Below are positions 38,672 to 47,967 of a DNA stretch of 64,000 bases, piece by piece; the first letter of the stretch is position 1; each line of letters starts with the position of its first letter. The notes under the pieces are model-generated. The model saw only the letters and a program-made list of their open reading frames with translations. It made no database searches and was not told where the DNA came from. The stretch is taken from the NCBI RefSeq assembly GCF_000814025.1, contig NZ_JWLL01000005.1, positions 310,001 through 374,000 on the forward strand. The letters run 5' to 3'. This stretch comes from Tateyamaria sp. ANG-S1. Its GTDB lineage: Bacteria; Pseudomonadota; Alphaproteobacteria; Rhodobacterales; Rhodobacteraceae. The position numbers and the translations under genes are program-made.

Positions 38672-39583
38672 CTACTCAACCGGCCAACCCGCGGTCTTCA
38701 GCTTGGCGGCAATCTTGGCTTCGGCACTTTCATGGCCAGCATTGACCGCCATGTGCTGCCACACCCACCAGATATATGCGGCATAGTTCGGGCGATGCGT
38801 ATGCACTTTGCGAAACGCATCCGCGTCTTGGCCATCCAGCACGAGATGATGAAAATCCGCCTTGCCGAATAGGATCGCGGGCTTGCCAAAGAACATCGCA
38901 TCGAACGCAACGCTTGAGTTCATGGTGACAACGAAAGAACAACGCGGGAGCAGCGTGTCTCGACCCCCGGCTTGCACAGTAAGATCCGTGTCAGCTGCCG
39001 CCATCTGTTCCAGTGCCGCCAGTTCCGCTTGGCTGTAGTTCTCCTTTGGATGCAACGTCGCGATGATCTTGTGCCTGGGGCAAGCCGCACGCACCTGTGC
39101 CAGCATTTCAAGTGGAGTGCAGGATTGAAATGACCGGTGATCCAATAGCCGTCCCTGCAGCGGGACGTAAACAAACCCGTCATCCTCAACGTGCCCAAGC
39201 AGCGGCCCGGCAATCCGCTTCTGCCAGAAGCCAAAGAAGCGCTGCGCCTCTTTTTCAGGGCAGGTTGAGACATCAAAGTCAGCCTGCGCCACATCCCATT
39301 CCCATCGTTTGTCCGACTTTTGAATTTGCCAGAACGGGTAGTGGTAGACCCGGCGGAAGGTCACGGCCCGGTCGTTGGGTGGGGGTGTCATCTGGCACAG
39401 GGCATATCCACGTCGCGTGGTCGCCTTGAGCCGTTCCGCCAATGTGTTCGGATGAAACAACACATCAAATCCGGATGCGTGCAGAACTGACGTGACTTTG
39501 GTGATAAAGTTGTGCTCTCCGGCCTGTGCCCGCCGTCGGGTGCCATCATCCAGATAGAAACGCGCGCGTTTGGGGTGGGCCAT
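38672..39583 (-). CDS. Capsule polysaccharide biosynthesis-like protein
   Basis: A 303-residue protein of uncertain family. The stretch FVYVPLQGRLLDHRSFQSCTPLEMLAQVRAACP with IIATLHPKENYSQAEL, and TMNSSVAFDAMFFGKPAILFG, resembles the GT-B-like C-terminal region of KpsS/LipB-type capsule (beta-Kdo) transferases. The N-terminus is short, so it may be a single-domain relative. No other capsule gene is nearby, although an export lipoprotein is encoded near 19 kb. It is divergent from hslV. Confidence 0.55.
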   Translation of the reverse strand: MAHPKRARFYLDDGTRRRAQAGEHNFITKVTSVLHASGFDVLFHPNTLAERLKATTRRGYALCQMTPPPNDRAVTFRRVYHYPFWQIQKSDKRWEWDVAQADFDVSTCPEKEAQRFFGFWQKRIAGPLLGHVEDDGFVYVPLQGRLLDHRSFQSCTPLEMLAQVRAACPRHKIIATLHPKENYSQAELAALEQMAAADTDLTVQAGGRDTLLPRCSFVVTMNSSVAFDAMFFGKPAILFGKADFHHLVLDGQDADAFRKVHTHRPNYAAYIWWVWQHMAVNAGHESAEAKIAAKLKTAGWPVE

Positions 39584-39624
39584 GGCCGCACCCTAGGCGT
39601 GCGGATGCGCATCGGCAACCGGCC

Positions 39625-39653
39625 CTTGCCCGTCTTGCAACAGCCCGCCATAC
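39625..39653 (+). promoter_or_regulatory. Candidate heat-shock (RpoH) promoter of hslV
   Basis: CTTG at 39625-39628 and CCATAC at 39648-39653 are 19 bases apart, close to the sigma-32 pattern, and lie 28 bases before hslV. HslVU is a classical RpoH target. Judged by eye. Confidence 0.35.
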
Positions 39654-39680
39654 ATCTTCCAACTGAACAAGGAGAGCGAC

Positions 39681-40238
39681 ATGGCCAGCTCAGACTTCCC
39701 CGGATGGCACGGGACCACAATCATCGGTGTGAAAAAGGGCGGCGAGGTCGTGATTGCCGGGGATGGCCAGGTGTCATTGGGTCAGACCGTAATCAAAGGC
39801 ACCGCTCGCAAGGTCCGGCGGCTCAGCCCTGGCGGATATGACGTCGTCGCAGGGTTTGCCGGATCCACGGCAGATGCGTTCACTTTACTCGAACGGCTTG
39901 AGGCCAAGCTGGAAGCCACACCCGGTCAACTCGCCCGCGCCAGCGTCGAATTGGCCAAGGATTGGCGCACAGATAAATACCTGCAAAAGCTCGAAGCGAT
40001 GCTGATCGTATCAGATGGCGCGGACATGTTCGTCATCACCGGCGCGGGTGACGTGTTGGAGCCTGAACATGATGTGACGGCGATCGGATCGGGCGGCAAC
40101 TACGCCTTGGCCGCTGCGCGCGGGATGATGGACAGCGAACGCGATGCCGAAGCCGTGGCCCGCGACGCCATGCAAATCGCGGCAGATATTTGCGTCTACA
40201 CCAACGGCAACCTGACGGTGGAGAAGATCAGCAAATGA
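39681..40238 (+). CDS. hslV: HslV protease subunit (ClpQ)
   Basis: Threonine protease of the HslVU proteasome-like complex, 185 residues. The N-terminus carries an 11-residue propeptide before the catalytic threonine ([11 protein letters not shown], Thr12 by comparison with E. coli HslV), as seen in other alphaproteobacteria. [23 protein letters not shown] and [17 protein letters not shown] are diagnostic. AGGAGAG... wording aside, GGAGAGCGAC directly precedes the ATG as binding site. The next gene is an aldo/keto reductase overlapping by 4 bases, with hslU only after it. Confidence 0.96.
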   Translation: MASSDFPGWHGTTIIGVKKGGEVVIAGDGQVSLGQTVIKGTARKVRRLSPGGYDVVAGFAGSTADAFTLLERLEAKLEATPGQLARASVELAKDWRTDKYLQKLEAMLIVSDGADMFVITGAGDVLEPEHDVTAIGSGGNYALAAARGMMDSERDAEAVARDAMQIAADICVYTNGNLTVEKISK

Positions 40239-41272
40239 CCGACATGACCTATACCCGCATGGGCAACAGCGGTCTGATTGTCAGTCGCATGTGCTTTGGC
40301 ACAATGACCTTCAACGCCGGTTCTGAATGGATCCCCGGAGTAGCAAAGGTTGGCCAAAAAGCCGCGACAGAGATGGTGGATCATGCGCTGGACGCCGGAG
40401 TGAACTTCTTTGACACGGCCGATGGGTACTCCAACGGAGAGTCCGAAGTCATTCTGGGAAAAGCCTTGGGCAAGCGCCGGAACGAAGCGGTGGTCTGCAC
40501 CAAACTGGGGTTCCGTCAGTCAGACCAGATCAGTGACGCAGGTCTGAGCCGCACGCATGTTCTGAAGCAGATCGACAGCAGCTTGGGGCGCATGGGTATG
40601 GACCATATCGACCTGCTGGTGCTGCACAAAACCGACTTCACGACGCCGATGGAAGAAACGCTCGCCGCCCTGCAGACGGCGATTGATCATGGCAAGGTGC
40701 GCTATGTCGGCGTGTCCAACTGGCCTGCATGGCAGATGGCCCGCGCAGTGCAGTATCAGCGCGATCATCGCATGGCGTCTTTTGTGGCGGGGCAGTATCT
40801 TTACAACCTCGTCGCCCGCGACATCGAACAGGACGTACTGCCCATGATGACCGAAATGGGCGGTGGGCTGATGGCATGGTCACCGCTTGCAGGTGGACTG
40901 TTGTCCGGCAAGTACGACCCAGAAAAGCTGGAGGATGGCGAAGGACGGCTGAGCGAAGGCGGCGATTTTCTGGGCATCGACACAGCCACCGCGCGCAAGA
41001 TGATTGAAACGCTGGGCGAGATTGCCAAGGCGCATGATGCGCACCCTGCGACTGTCGCGTTGGCGTGGCTTTTGGCGCAGGATCGCAGTCACAACGTGAT
41101 CTTTGGCGCATCAAAGATAAGCCATATGGACGCCGCCCTTGCTGCGCCGGGTCTAAACCTGACATCGGATGAACGGACGGCATTGTCGGACATCGCCCCA
41201 CCGGCCAAGCGCTATCCCCATTGGTTCGATACGATGATGAAGGATGAGGTGCATTCCAACAGTCTGAGCTGA
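40235..41272 (+). CDS. Aldo/keto reductase inserted between hslV and hslU
   Basis: NADPH-dependent oxidoreductase with a TIM-barrel fold, 345 residues. The catalytic tetrad is visible as Asp and Tyr in [12 protein letters not shown], Lys in VVCTKLGF and His in [20 protein letters not shown] and the [12 protein letters not shown] loop match the AKR family of YajO/Gcy type enzymes. The start at 40235 forms an ATGA overlap with hslV. The substrate is unknown. Its place inside the hslVU pair suggests co-expression under protein stress. Confidence 0.88.
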   Translation: MTDMTYTRMGNSGLIVSRMCFGTMTFNAGSEWIPGVAKVGQKAATEMVDHALDAGVNFFDTADGYSNGESEVILGKALGKRRNEAVVCTKLGFRQSDQISDAGLSRTHVLKQIDSSLGRMGMDHIDLLVLHKTDFTTPMEETLAALQTAIDHGKVRYVGVSNWPAWQMARAVQYQRDHRMASFVAGQYLYNLVARDIEQDVLPMMTEMGGGLMAWSPLAGGLLSGKYDPEKLEDGEGRLSEGGDFLGIDTATARKMIETLGEIAKAHDAHPATVALAWLLAQDRSHNVIFGASKISHMDAALAAPGLNLTSDERTALSDIAPPAKRYPHWFDTMMKDEVHSNSLS

Positions 41273-41330
41273 TCATCGAATTGCCCAACAGTCGTTGCGT
41301 TTCGGCTGATTTCGCATAGGTAAGGCGGGA

Positions 41331-41345
41331 CATTTGTAACAAATG
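41331..41345. promoter_or_regulatory. Short palindrome in the hslU leader
   Basis: CATTTGTAACAAATG is a perfect 7-bp inverted repeat around one base, 8 bp before the hslU GTG. It may be an operator or an RNA hairpin close to the start site. Confidence 0.35.
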
Positions 41346-41353
41346 AGCCGCTT

Positions 41354-42661
41354 GTGACTGACTTGACCCCCCGCGAAATCGTCTCGGAACTTGATCGTTT
41401 CATCATTGGACAAAAGGACGCCAAGCGCGCCGTGGCCGTGGCGCTGCGCAACCGTTGGCGCCGCAAGCAATTGGGCGATGATCTACGGGACGAGGTTTAT
41501 CCCAAGAACATCCTGATGATTGGCCCCACTGGCGTGGGCAAGACCGAGATCAGCCGCCGTTTGGCCAAGCTGGCACGTGCGCCATTCCTCAAGGTTGAGG
41601 CAACCAAGTTTACCGAGGTCGGCTATGTCGGTCGCGATGTGGAACAGATCATTCGCGATCTGGTCGATGCCGCCATCGCGCAGACGCGCGATCATATGCG
41701 CGAAGATGTGAAAGCAAACGCGCACAAGGCCGCAGAAGACCGCGTGATCGAAGCCATCGCTGGAACAGATGCACGCGATGGCACGCGGGAGATGTTTCGT
41801 AAGAAGCTGAAGGCGGGCGAACTGGATGACACCGTGATCGAGCTGGAAGTGGCGGATACCAGCAACCCGTTCCCGACCATGGACATCCCCGGCCAACCAG
41901 GCAGCGGCATGGGCATGATGAACCTTGGCGATATCTTTGGCAAAGCGCTGGGCGGACGTACCGTGCGCAAGAAGCTGACCGTCGCGCAAAGCTACGAGGT
42001 TCTGATCGGGGAAGAAGCCGACAAGCTGCTGGACGACGAAACGGTAACGAAGACAGCTTTGGAAGCCGTTCAAGAGAACGGAATCGTCTTTCTGGACGAG
42101 ATCGACAAGGTCTGCGCACGCTCCGACGCACGCGGTGCGGATGTCAGCCGCGAAGGTGTGCAACGCGATCTGCTGCCCCTGATCGAAGGTACAACCGTCA
42201 GCACCAAGCACGGTCCGGTCAAGACGGACCACATCCTGTTCATCGCATCCGGTGCCTTCCACATCGCGAAGCCCTCTGACCTGCTGCCGGAATTGCAGGG
42301 GCGCTTGCCCATTCGGGTTGAATTGCGGGATCTGACAGAAGACGATTTTGTCCGCATTCTTGATGAAACGGACAACGCGCTGACCCTGCAGTACACCGCG
42401 CTTATGAAAACCGAAGAGGTCACCGTGACCTTTGAGCCGGAAGGCATCCGTGCCCTCGCCCGCATCGCAGCTGATGTGAACAAAAGCGTCGAAAATATCG
42501 GTGCGCGTCGGCTCTACACGGTGATGGAACGTGTCTTCGAAGAGTTGTCATTCACGGCACCAGATCGGGCAGGGGACAGCATTACGGTTGATGCAGGTTT
42601 TGTCGAAACGCATCTCGGCGAACTTGCGCGATCAACCGATGTGAGCCGGTACGTCCTATAG
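41354..42661 (+). CDS. hslU: HslU ATPase subunit (ClpY)
   Basis: AAA+ unfoldase of HslVU, 435 residues, starting with GTG (the normal [17 protein letters not shown]-terminus). Walker A is [17 protein letters not shown], Walker [14 protein letters not shown], and the gating GYVGRD loop is in [12 protein letters not shown]. The C-terminus ends SRYVL, consistent with the docking tail that inserts into HslV. It is separated from hslV by the aldo/keto reductase gene and has an 81-bp leader. Confidence 0.97.
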   Translation: MTDLTPREIVSELDRFIIGQKDAKRAVAVALRNRWRRKQLGDDLRDEVYPKNILMIGPTGVGKTEISRRLAKLARAPFLKVEATKFTEVGYVGRDVEQIIRDLVDAAIAQTRDHMREDVKANAHKAAEDRVIEAIAGTDARDGTREMFRKKLKAGELDDTVIELEVADTSNPFPTMDIPGQPGSGMGMMNLGDIFGKALGGRTVRKKLTVAQSYEVLIGEEADKLLDDETVTKTALEAVQENGIVFLDEIDKVCARSDARGADVSREGVQRDLLPLIEGTTVSTKHGPVKTDHILFIASGAFHIAKPSDLLPELQGRLPIRVELRDLTEDDFVRILDETDNALTLQYTALMKTEEVTVTFEPEGIRALARIAADVNKSVENIGARRLYTVMERVFEELSFTAPDRAGDSITVDAGFVETHLGELARSTDVSRYVL

Positions 42662-42715
42662 CCGTTTGCCCAGCGCTCGGGTACATCCGGGTTATTGAAC
42701 GTATACGGGTTTGAC

Positions 42716-43816
42716 ATGCGCGCAATACTATTGGTTCTTGTCCTTGCGCTTGCATCTTGTAGCGACAGAACGGCGGCGCCCGTGATTCCAGCGGCTTTGG
42801 ACATCGGCACGAACCGTGACGTCTTTATCGGTACGACGCGCGGGATTAACGATGCCGGTGAATATGGGATCGGGCGATCAGCGTCGCTGAACCTGTTGCA
42901 AGCGACCATCTCGCTCCCACCGGGGCGTGCGCTGGGGACAGTGTCTGATGGGCAAGAGCGTCCAAAGCTAGGCCGCGACTTTGTCATGGCCGGTCTTGAT
43001 CGGTTCAGATCAGACCAGGGTTTCCGCGCAGCGCTTGAGGCCGACATACGGTCGCAACCCACTGATCAACGCGAAGTGACGCTGTTTGTTCACGGGTTCA
43101 ACAACAGCTTCAGTGATTCCGCCTTTCGCCTGGCTCAATTGGCGGAAGACCTTGAAATCCCCGGAACACATGTCGCCTATTCCTGGCCCAGCCGGGGCAA
43201 CCCGTTGGGGTATGAGTACGACCGCGACAGCGCGCTGTTCGCACGGGATGGATTGGCGGACATGCTGCGATTGATCCGATCTGCAGGGCAGCCGGACATC
43301 ATTCTGGTCGCACATTCGATGGGCAGCGCGCTGGTGATGGAAACTCTGCGCCAGCTTGAAATAGCAGACCCCGGATGGACCGGTCGCAACATAAGCGCCG
43401 TGATCCTGCTGTCACCGGACATCAATGTCGATGTGTTCCGCAGTCAGTTCTCGCGCATCAAGACGGCACCCGATCCCTTTGTGGTGATGGTGTCGCGCAA
43501 GGATGCCATCCTGCGCGTATCCTCACGCCTGCGTGGAGAACGATCGCAACTCGGGAACATCCAAAACGCAGACTCGGTCGCCGATTTGCCAATCACTGTC
43601 GTGGATGTCACTGCCTTCACAGACCGAAGATCAGGTAACCATTTTGTTGCCGGGGGATCGCCCGCACTGATCCAACTTCTGCGGCGATCGTCCGACCTCG
43701 ACCGTGAGTTCTTGCGTGGGCGACCCGGCACCGTTTTGACGATCCCCGGCGCACGCCGTGTCCGGGCACCGGTGCGCGTTACAAACAACGACATCATTCC
43801 TGGTGAGTCCCGGTGA
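42716..43816 (+). CDS. Lipoprotein alpha/beta hydrolase (DUF900 type)
   Basis: A 366-residue alpha/beta hydrolase fold protein related to COG4782/DUF900. The N-terminus is a lipoprotein signal (MRAILLVLVLALASC, Cys15). The catalytic serine sits in VAHSMGSAL, preceded by the oxyanion-region HGFNNSF and YSWPSRGNPLGY; HFVAG near the C-terminus may hold the catalytic His. The substrate is unknown (an ester or lipid is likely). It ends 8 bp from the convergent smr gene. Confidence 0.85.
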   Translation: MRAILLVLVLALASCSDRTAAPVIPAALDIGTNRDVFIGTTRGINDAGEYGIGRSASLNLLQATISLPPGRALGTVSDGQERPKLGRDFVMAGLDRFRSDQGFRAALEADIRSQPTDQREVTLFVHGFNNSFSDSAFRLAQLAEDLEIPGTHVAYSWPSRGNPLGYEYDRDSALFARDGLADMLRLIRSAGQPDIILVAHSMGSALVMETLRQLEIADPGWTGRNISAVILLSPDINVDVFRSQFSRIKTAPDPFVVMVSRKDAILRVSSRLRGERSQLGNIQNADSVADLPITVVDVTAFTDRRSGNHFVAGGSPALIQLLRRSSDLDREFLRGRPGTVLTIPGARRVRAPVRVTNNDIIPGESR

Positions 43817-43824
43817 CAGGCGCA

Positions 43825-44415
43825 CTACCGTTGTCGGCGTAGATAGACATAGTAAGCGCCGCCGCCACCATGCTTTACGTTGGCCTGACTCACCTGCAAC
43901 ACAGCCGAAGACAAGGGCGGCATCGATAGCCATTGAGGCACCTGATGCCGCAACACACCAAACCGAACCGGGATTGGCCCATCGTCATCGCGATGCTTAC
44001 CTTTGCCCGTAACCACAAGAACCAAACGTTTGCCCTGCCCATGGGCTGACAGGATGAAGCGGGTCAAAGCAGGGTGCGCCCGGTCAATGGTCATCCCGTG
44101 CAGATCAAGCTTGCCTTCTGGCTTGAGCTTGCCGCGCCTCATCTGGGTGAACGCCTTGCGATCCATCTGGACGGGTTGCGCGGCAACCTGATCGACAATG
44201 GACGGGGACAGATTCACCGACGTTTTCGGACCAGAAGTACGCGACGTCTGACGAGCAGGCGCAACTTCAAAAGTCGGTCTGGAACGAGGGGAGGGTGGCG
44301 GTGTCGTAACGAAATCATCCGGATGGAACGGCTTTTCAGGATGAAGGCGTTCGGTCTTGTCGGCCACCCGTCGCCAAAGATCCTCTTCCTCCGGCCGCAA
44401 CTCGCGACGTGTCAT
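43825..44415 (-). CDS. Smr-domain protein
   Basis: A 196-residue protein: a basic, proline-rich and poorly structured first 90 residues, followed by a C-terminal Smr domain with LDLHGMTIDRAHPAL, VVTGKG and HGGGGAYYVYLRR. Smr domains act as nucleases or nucleic-acid binders in MutS2 and related proteins; recent work links stand-alone bacterial members to mRNA cleavage on ribosomes. It overlaps the mltA stop by 4 bases and is the last gene of the tim44-mltA-smr operon. Confidence 0.87.
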   Translation of the reverse strand: MTRRELRPEEEDLWRRVADKTERLHPEKPFHPDDFVTTPPPSPRSRPTFEVAPARQTSRTSGPKTSVNLSPSIVDQVAAQPVQMDRKAFTQMRRGKLKPEGKLDLHGMTIDRAHPALTRFILSAHGQGKRLVLVVTGKGKHRDDDGPIPVRFGVLRHQVPQWLSMPPLSSAVLQVSQANVKHGGGGAYYVYLRRQR

Positions 44416-45467
44416 ATCGCACCCTCTGGCAGCAGGGCATAGGCGCGCTGGATCGGCATCAGCACCATCATTTTACCTGGATCACGCAAGCGACCGGCGG
44501 CGCGGCCCGCATCATCGCCCGTGCCGTAAAACACATCGGCGCGTTGTGCGCCCTTGATCGCTGACCCGGTATCCTGCGCGATCATCAAGCGACGGAGCGG
44601 ATCGGCCCCATCCTTTTCGATCCAGACCGGCGCGCCAAGAGGCACGAACTTTGGATCAACGGCGATGGACCGCAGTGTTGTGATGGACCTGTTCATGGCT
44701 CCCAGTGGCCCACGCTCGGCGGGCACTTCGCTGACTTCGCGAAAGAAGACATAGGACGGGTTGTGATACAGCAACTCTTTTCCGACAACGGGATTACGCT
44801 GGACATAGTTCCGGATGACCTGAGCGCTGACCTGATGCGCGGCGTAGGTCCCACGCCGCACAAGCTCTGCGCCGATAGAACGGTATTCGTGGCCGTTGAA
44901 GCCGCTATAACCAACACGGATCATCTGTCCGTTCGGCAAGCGGATCCGACCTGAGCCCTGAATTTGCAGAAAGAATAATTCCACCGGATCATCGACCCAG
45001 GCAATTTCCAGACCTCTGCCCTGCATAAACGGGCCCTCAAGAATCTGACGGCGCGTCAACCAGGGGCGAATGGTGCGCGCTTCGGGCGGCATAGCGTAAA
45101 CCGGGTAACGGTAGCGCGCACTGCGACGCAGCGCGCCGTCCAACTCCGGCTCAAAATAGCCTGTAAACAAGGCTGGCTGGCCGTCTTCGATCAGGACCGG
45201 GCGAAAGAACAGCTCGAAAAAGGCGCGCGCATCGGGAACGTCACCGGCCAAGGCACACAAGGATGTCCAATCGGGATCATCCATATCCTGACAGGTATTC
45301 CTAAACGTTGTCAGCGCTGCAGCGTGATCGTCCTGCGCCCACCCATCAAGGGATGTAAAATCAAGGACAGTGTATTTGATATCCGACGCCGCAGCTGCCA
45401 TGACCCAGAATGTGGCGCAGATAAAAGATGCGCAAAACCGGGCTATGCGTCGGTTGACACAAGTACC
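44412..45467 (-). CDS. mltA: MltA lytic murein transglycosylase
   Basis: Cleaves the MurNAc-GlcNAc bond of peptidoglycan to give 1,6-anhydro ends, feeding the recycling pathway that AmgK/MurU serve here. MltA motifs are LFTGYFEPELDGA, FFLQIQGSGRI, GYSGFNGHEYRSIGAEL and the 3D-domain MIAQDTGSAIKGAQRADVFYGTG with its catalytic Asp. The start is uncertain: TTG 45467 gives a plausible signal peptide (351 residues), while ATG 45509 lies deeper inside tim44. The operon is tim44-mltA-smr. Confidence 0.87.
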   Translation of the reverse strand, partial: GTCVNRRIARFCASFICATFWVMAAAASDIKYTVLDFTSLDGWAQDDHAAALTTFRNTCQDMDDPDWTSLCALAGDVPDARAFFELFFRPVLIEDGQPALFTGYFEPELDGALRRSARYRYPVYAMPPEARTIRPWLTRRQILEGPFMQGRGLEIAWVDDPVELFFLQIQGSGRIRLPNGQMIRVGYSGFNGHEYRSIGAELVRRGTYAAHQVSAQVIRNYVQRNPVVGKELLYHNPSYVFFREVSEVPAERGPLGAMNRSITTLRSIAVDPKFVPLGAPVWIEKDGADPLRRLMIAQDTGSAIKGAQRADVFYGTGDDAGRAAGRLRDPGKMMVLMPIQRAYALLPEGAI

Positions 45468-46102
45468 CAATTCGGATCGTCCGCACCCATCGTTCGGGAG
45501 AAGGCCCATGTGTCTTTCTGCCGCTTCACCTCAGTCAGGCTACCTTCTACGATATCTCCGCCCTGATCGCGAACAGCAGATTTCAGTTCTGCGACAAAGC
45601 GGATCGTCAACTCGCCCTCGCTGGTGGCTGGATCAAAGGTCGCGTCCATCAGTTTGAGTTCGCGGACACCCACGAACTCCGCTTCGATGGTCAGGCCCTG
45701 ATCTTCGCGGGCGGCAACACCATCAACAAAGGATTCGTATATCTCTTCGGACAGGAACGGCTCGATCTCTGCGAGGTTGCCGTTCTCGTAACCCATCACG
45801 ATCATCTCATATGCACCGCGCGCGCCGCCCAGAAACTCTGCCACATGAAATGACGGTTCAACGCGCTTCATCTCTGCCAGTGCCTTGGCTGCATCACTGT
45901 CCTCTTCCACGTGGTCAGTGATATCAAGGTCAGGGCCGCCTTCGATCACCTCCAGATCCGGGCGGTTCAACCGGTCATTCGCCTGTTTAGGCACCGGCGG
46001 CTGTTCAAACCCTTCGCGTGTCCCCAGCACGTTTTTCAGGCGCAAGATCAGGAAAACAGCGATGCCTGCAAGCACCAGCAACTGGATAAGCGGAGAGTTC
46101 AT
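45443..46102 (-). CDS. Tim44-domain protein
   Basis: A 219-residue inner-membrane protein with an N-terminal anchor (LIQLLVLAGIAVFLILRL) and a C-terminal Tim44-like domain of about 150 residues that begins AEFLGGARGAYEMIVMGYENG. It is a bacterial relative of the mitochondrial Tim44 translocase subunit (the Caulobacter homologue is known as TimA), but the bacterial role is unsettled. The final bases overlap mltA. It is divergent from fxsA with 115 bp between the starts. Confidence 0.9.
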   Translation of the reverse strand: MNSPLIQLLVLAGIAVFLILRLKNVLGTREGFEQPPVPKQANDRLNRPDLEVIEGGPDLDITDHVEEDSDAAKALAEMKRVEPSFHVAEFLGGARGAYEMIVMGYENGNLAEIEPFLSEEIYESFVDGVAAREDQGLTIEAEFVGVRELKLMDATFDPATSEGELTIRFVAELKSAVRDQGGDIVEGSLTEVKRQKDTWAFSRTMGADDPNWVLVSTDA

Positions 46103-46217
46103 TCAATCCTCGTCGTTCGGGGTCGGGTGGCGATTGCGCCGTCGGTCACTTATGTAGGTGCACGGGGGACGCAAGTCCACTGTACGGCCCCTTGTGTAAA
46201 ACGAAAGGATTGCTCGA

Positions 46218-46685
46218 ATGTGGCTGTTTCTGGCCTTTCTTCTGGTTCCGCTGATCGAGATTGCCCTGTTCATTCAGATCGGAGGGGCGATTGGTCTTGG
46301 CTGGACCCTGCTGATTGTCGTCATCACCGCCGTTCTGGGCACGATGCTGGTCCGAGCGCAGGGGATGCAGGCGCTTGGTCAGGTGAAATCCTCGTTCAAC
46401 CAGATGCGTGATCCGAGCGAAGCGCTGGCTCATGGTGCGATGATCCTGTTTTCAGGCGCATTGTTGCTGACCCCCGGTTTTTTCACAGATGCCGTCGGCT
46501 TTGCACTTCTGGTGCCAGCGGTTCGGCTGGCCGTTTTCCACTGGGCAAAGTCCCGCGTCAAAGTCACAACTTTTACAACGCAAACCGCCCATCAGCGGGA
46601 CCCGAACATCGTTGATGGTGAGTACACCGAGGTTGATCCAGACCAACGTGAGGTTCGTGGCCCGTCGGGCTGGACCAAGCATTGA
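46218..46685 (+). CDS. fxsA: FxsA family membrane protein
   Basis: A 155-residue inner-membrane protein. The N-terminal LVPLIEIALFIQIGG, VVITAVLGTMLVRAQGMQALG and the ALLLTPGFFTDAVGFALLVPAVR stretch are diagnostic for FxsA. In E. coli, overproduction interferes with phage-exclusion protein PifA; the normal role is unknown. The C-terminus is polar and cytoplasmic. secB follows after 62 bp. Confidence 0.92.
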   Translation: MWLFLAFLLVPLIEIALFIQIGGAIGLGWTLLIVVITAVLGTMLVRAQGMQALGQVKSSFNQMRDPSEALAHGAMILFSGALLLTPGFFTDAVGFALLVPAVRLAVFHWAKSRVKVTTFTTQTAHQRDPNIVDGEYTEVDPDQREVRGPSGWTKH

Positions 46686-46747
46686 GGCCAGAGGACCAAG
46701 CTGTTACCAAGCCTGCAACCTTTTATTTGCCTCGGAGAGAGAAACAG

Positions 46748-47233
46748 ATGGCCGAAGAACAAGCCACGCAGCCCGCCGCACCGCAGATGCGCGTGCTGGG
46801 CCAATACATTCGCGACATGTCATTTGAAAATATCGTGTCCCAAAAGGGCGCAGCACCGGATGTGCAGCCCGATGTCCAAGTGCAAGTGAACCTGGATGCC
46901 AAGAAGCGCGCGCAGGAAAACCAGTACGAAAGCACGATCAAACTGAATGTTACGTCCAAGGCCAAGGAGGGCGACAGCGTCCTGTTCGTGCTGGAGATCG
47001 AATATGTCGGCATGTTCCACATCGAAAACGTACCAGATGAGCAGATGCACCCCTTTCTGCTGATCGAATGCCCGCGCATGATCTTCCCCTTCCTGCGCCG
47101 CGTTGTCAGCGACGTCACGCGCGACGGTGGCTTCCCGCCGTTAAACCTGGAAAATATTGATTTCGTATCGCTGTACCGCAACGAAATCGCGCGCCGTCAG
47201 AAGGAGGCAGCGCCGTCAGAAACCATCAACTAA
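46748..47233 (+). CDS. secB: Protein-export chaperone SecB
   Basis: Tetrameric chaperone keeping preproteins unfolded for SecA. The start at 46748 is preceded by GGAGAG and gives 161 residues. SecB signatures are LGQYIRDMSFENI, the VFVLEIEYVGMFHIENV strand and the C-terminal CPRMIFPFLRRVVSDVTRDGGFPPLNLE. The acidic C-terminus fits SecA binding. It sits opposite dnaQ across a bidirectional terminator, as in other alphaproteobacteria near the origin. Confidence 0.97.
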   Translation: MAEEQATQPAAPQMRVLGQYIRDMSFENIVSQKGAAPDVQPDVQVQVNLDAKKRAQENQYESTIKLNVTSKAKEGDSVLFVLEIEYVGMFHIENVPDEQMHPFLLIECPRMIFPFLRRVVSDVTRDGGFPPLNLENIDFVSLYRNEIARRQKEAAPSETIN

Positions 47234-47252
47234 GCGGTTTTACAGTCCAAGC

Positions 47253-47282
47253 AAAAGCCCGGTGTTCGCACCGGGCTTTTTC
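47253..47282. terminator. Bidirectional terminator between secB and dnaQ
   Basis: AAAAGCCCGGTG and CACCGGGCTTTT flank a TTCG loop, with T runs on both strands. It ends exactly at the dnaQ stop and lies 20 bases past secB. Confidence 0.9.
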
Positions 47283-47967
47283 ATTTGGACCAGAGCGTCT
47301 GATCCCCAAGCTTTTCGACAAATGCGGCGTGTGCATTGGCTTCTTCAGCCGTGATGCGGTTTGGTAATGCGCGCGGGCGGGGTGGAGGCGACCATGCTTC
47401 GACCTCAACAGCGTTGCTGGTGCCGCTGTTACTGGTGGACAGTCCGAAGTCAGGCTGACGACCCCCAATCAGCTCAAGATAGACCTCCGCCAGGATTTCA
47501 CTATCAAGCAAAGCGCCGTGCAACGTCCGCGCCGAGTTGTCGATGCCGAAACGGCGGCACAAAGCATCCAGAGACGCTGGTGAACCCGGAAACCTGCGGC
47601 GCGCGATGTCGAGCGTGTCGATCGCACGGTCAAACGGAATTTGCGGCAGACCCATCCATTTCAACTCGGCGTTCAAAAACTTCATGTCGAAGGCCGCGTT
47701 GTGGATCACCAGCTTTGCGTCGCCAATGAAATCTACGAACTTTTGGCCCAATTCTGCGAACTTTGGTTTGCCGCGCAGAAAGTCATCGCCAAGCCCGTGC
47801 ACCTCGAACGCTTCCTGTGGCATGGACCGTTCAGGGTCGATGTATTCGTGAAACACGTTGCTCGTCGGGACGTGGCCGATCAGCTCAATCGCCCCGATCT
47901 CGACGATCCGATCCCCGCTTTCGGGATCAAAGCCTGTCGTTTCTGTATCGAGGACGATTTCACGCAT
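47281..47967 (-). CDS. dnaQ: DNA polymerase III epsilon subunit (proofreading exonuclease)
   Basis: 3'-5' exonuclease of the replicative polymerase. The start MREIVLDTETTGFDP (47967) gives 228 residues. The DEDDh residues are in ExoI LDTETTG, ExoII VIHNAAFDMKFLN and ExoIII HGALLDSEILAEV. The C-terminal tail (about 55 residues) is Pro/Ser-rich and should bind the alpha subunit. It overlaps coaE by 8 bases, in the run maf-aroE-coaE-dnaQ leaving the origin leftward. Confidence 0.96.
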   Translation of the reverse strand: MREIVLDTETTGFDPESGDRIVEIGAIELIGHVPTSNVFHEYIDPERSMPQEAFEVHGLGDDFLRGKPKFAELGQKFVDFIGDAKLVIHNAAFDMKFLNAELKWMGLPQIPFDRAIDTLDIARRRFPGSPASLDALCRRFGIDNSARTLHGALLDSEILAEVYLELIGGRQPDFGLSTSNSGTSNAVEVEAWSPPPRPRALPNRITAEEANAHAAFVEKLGDQTLWSK

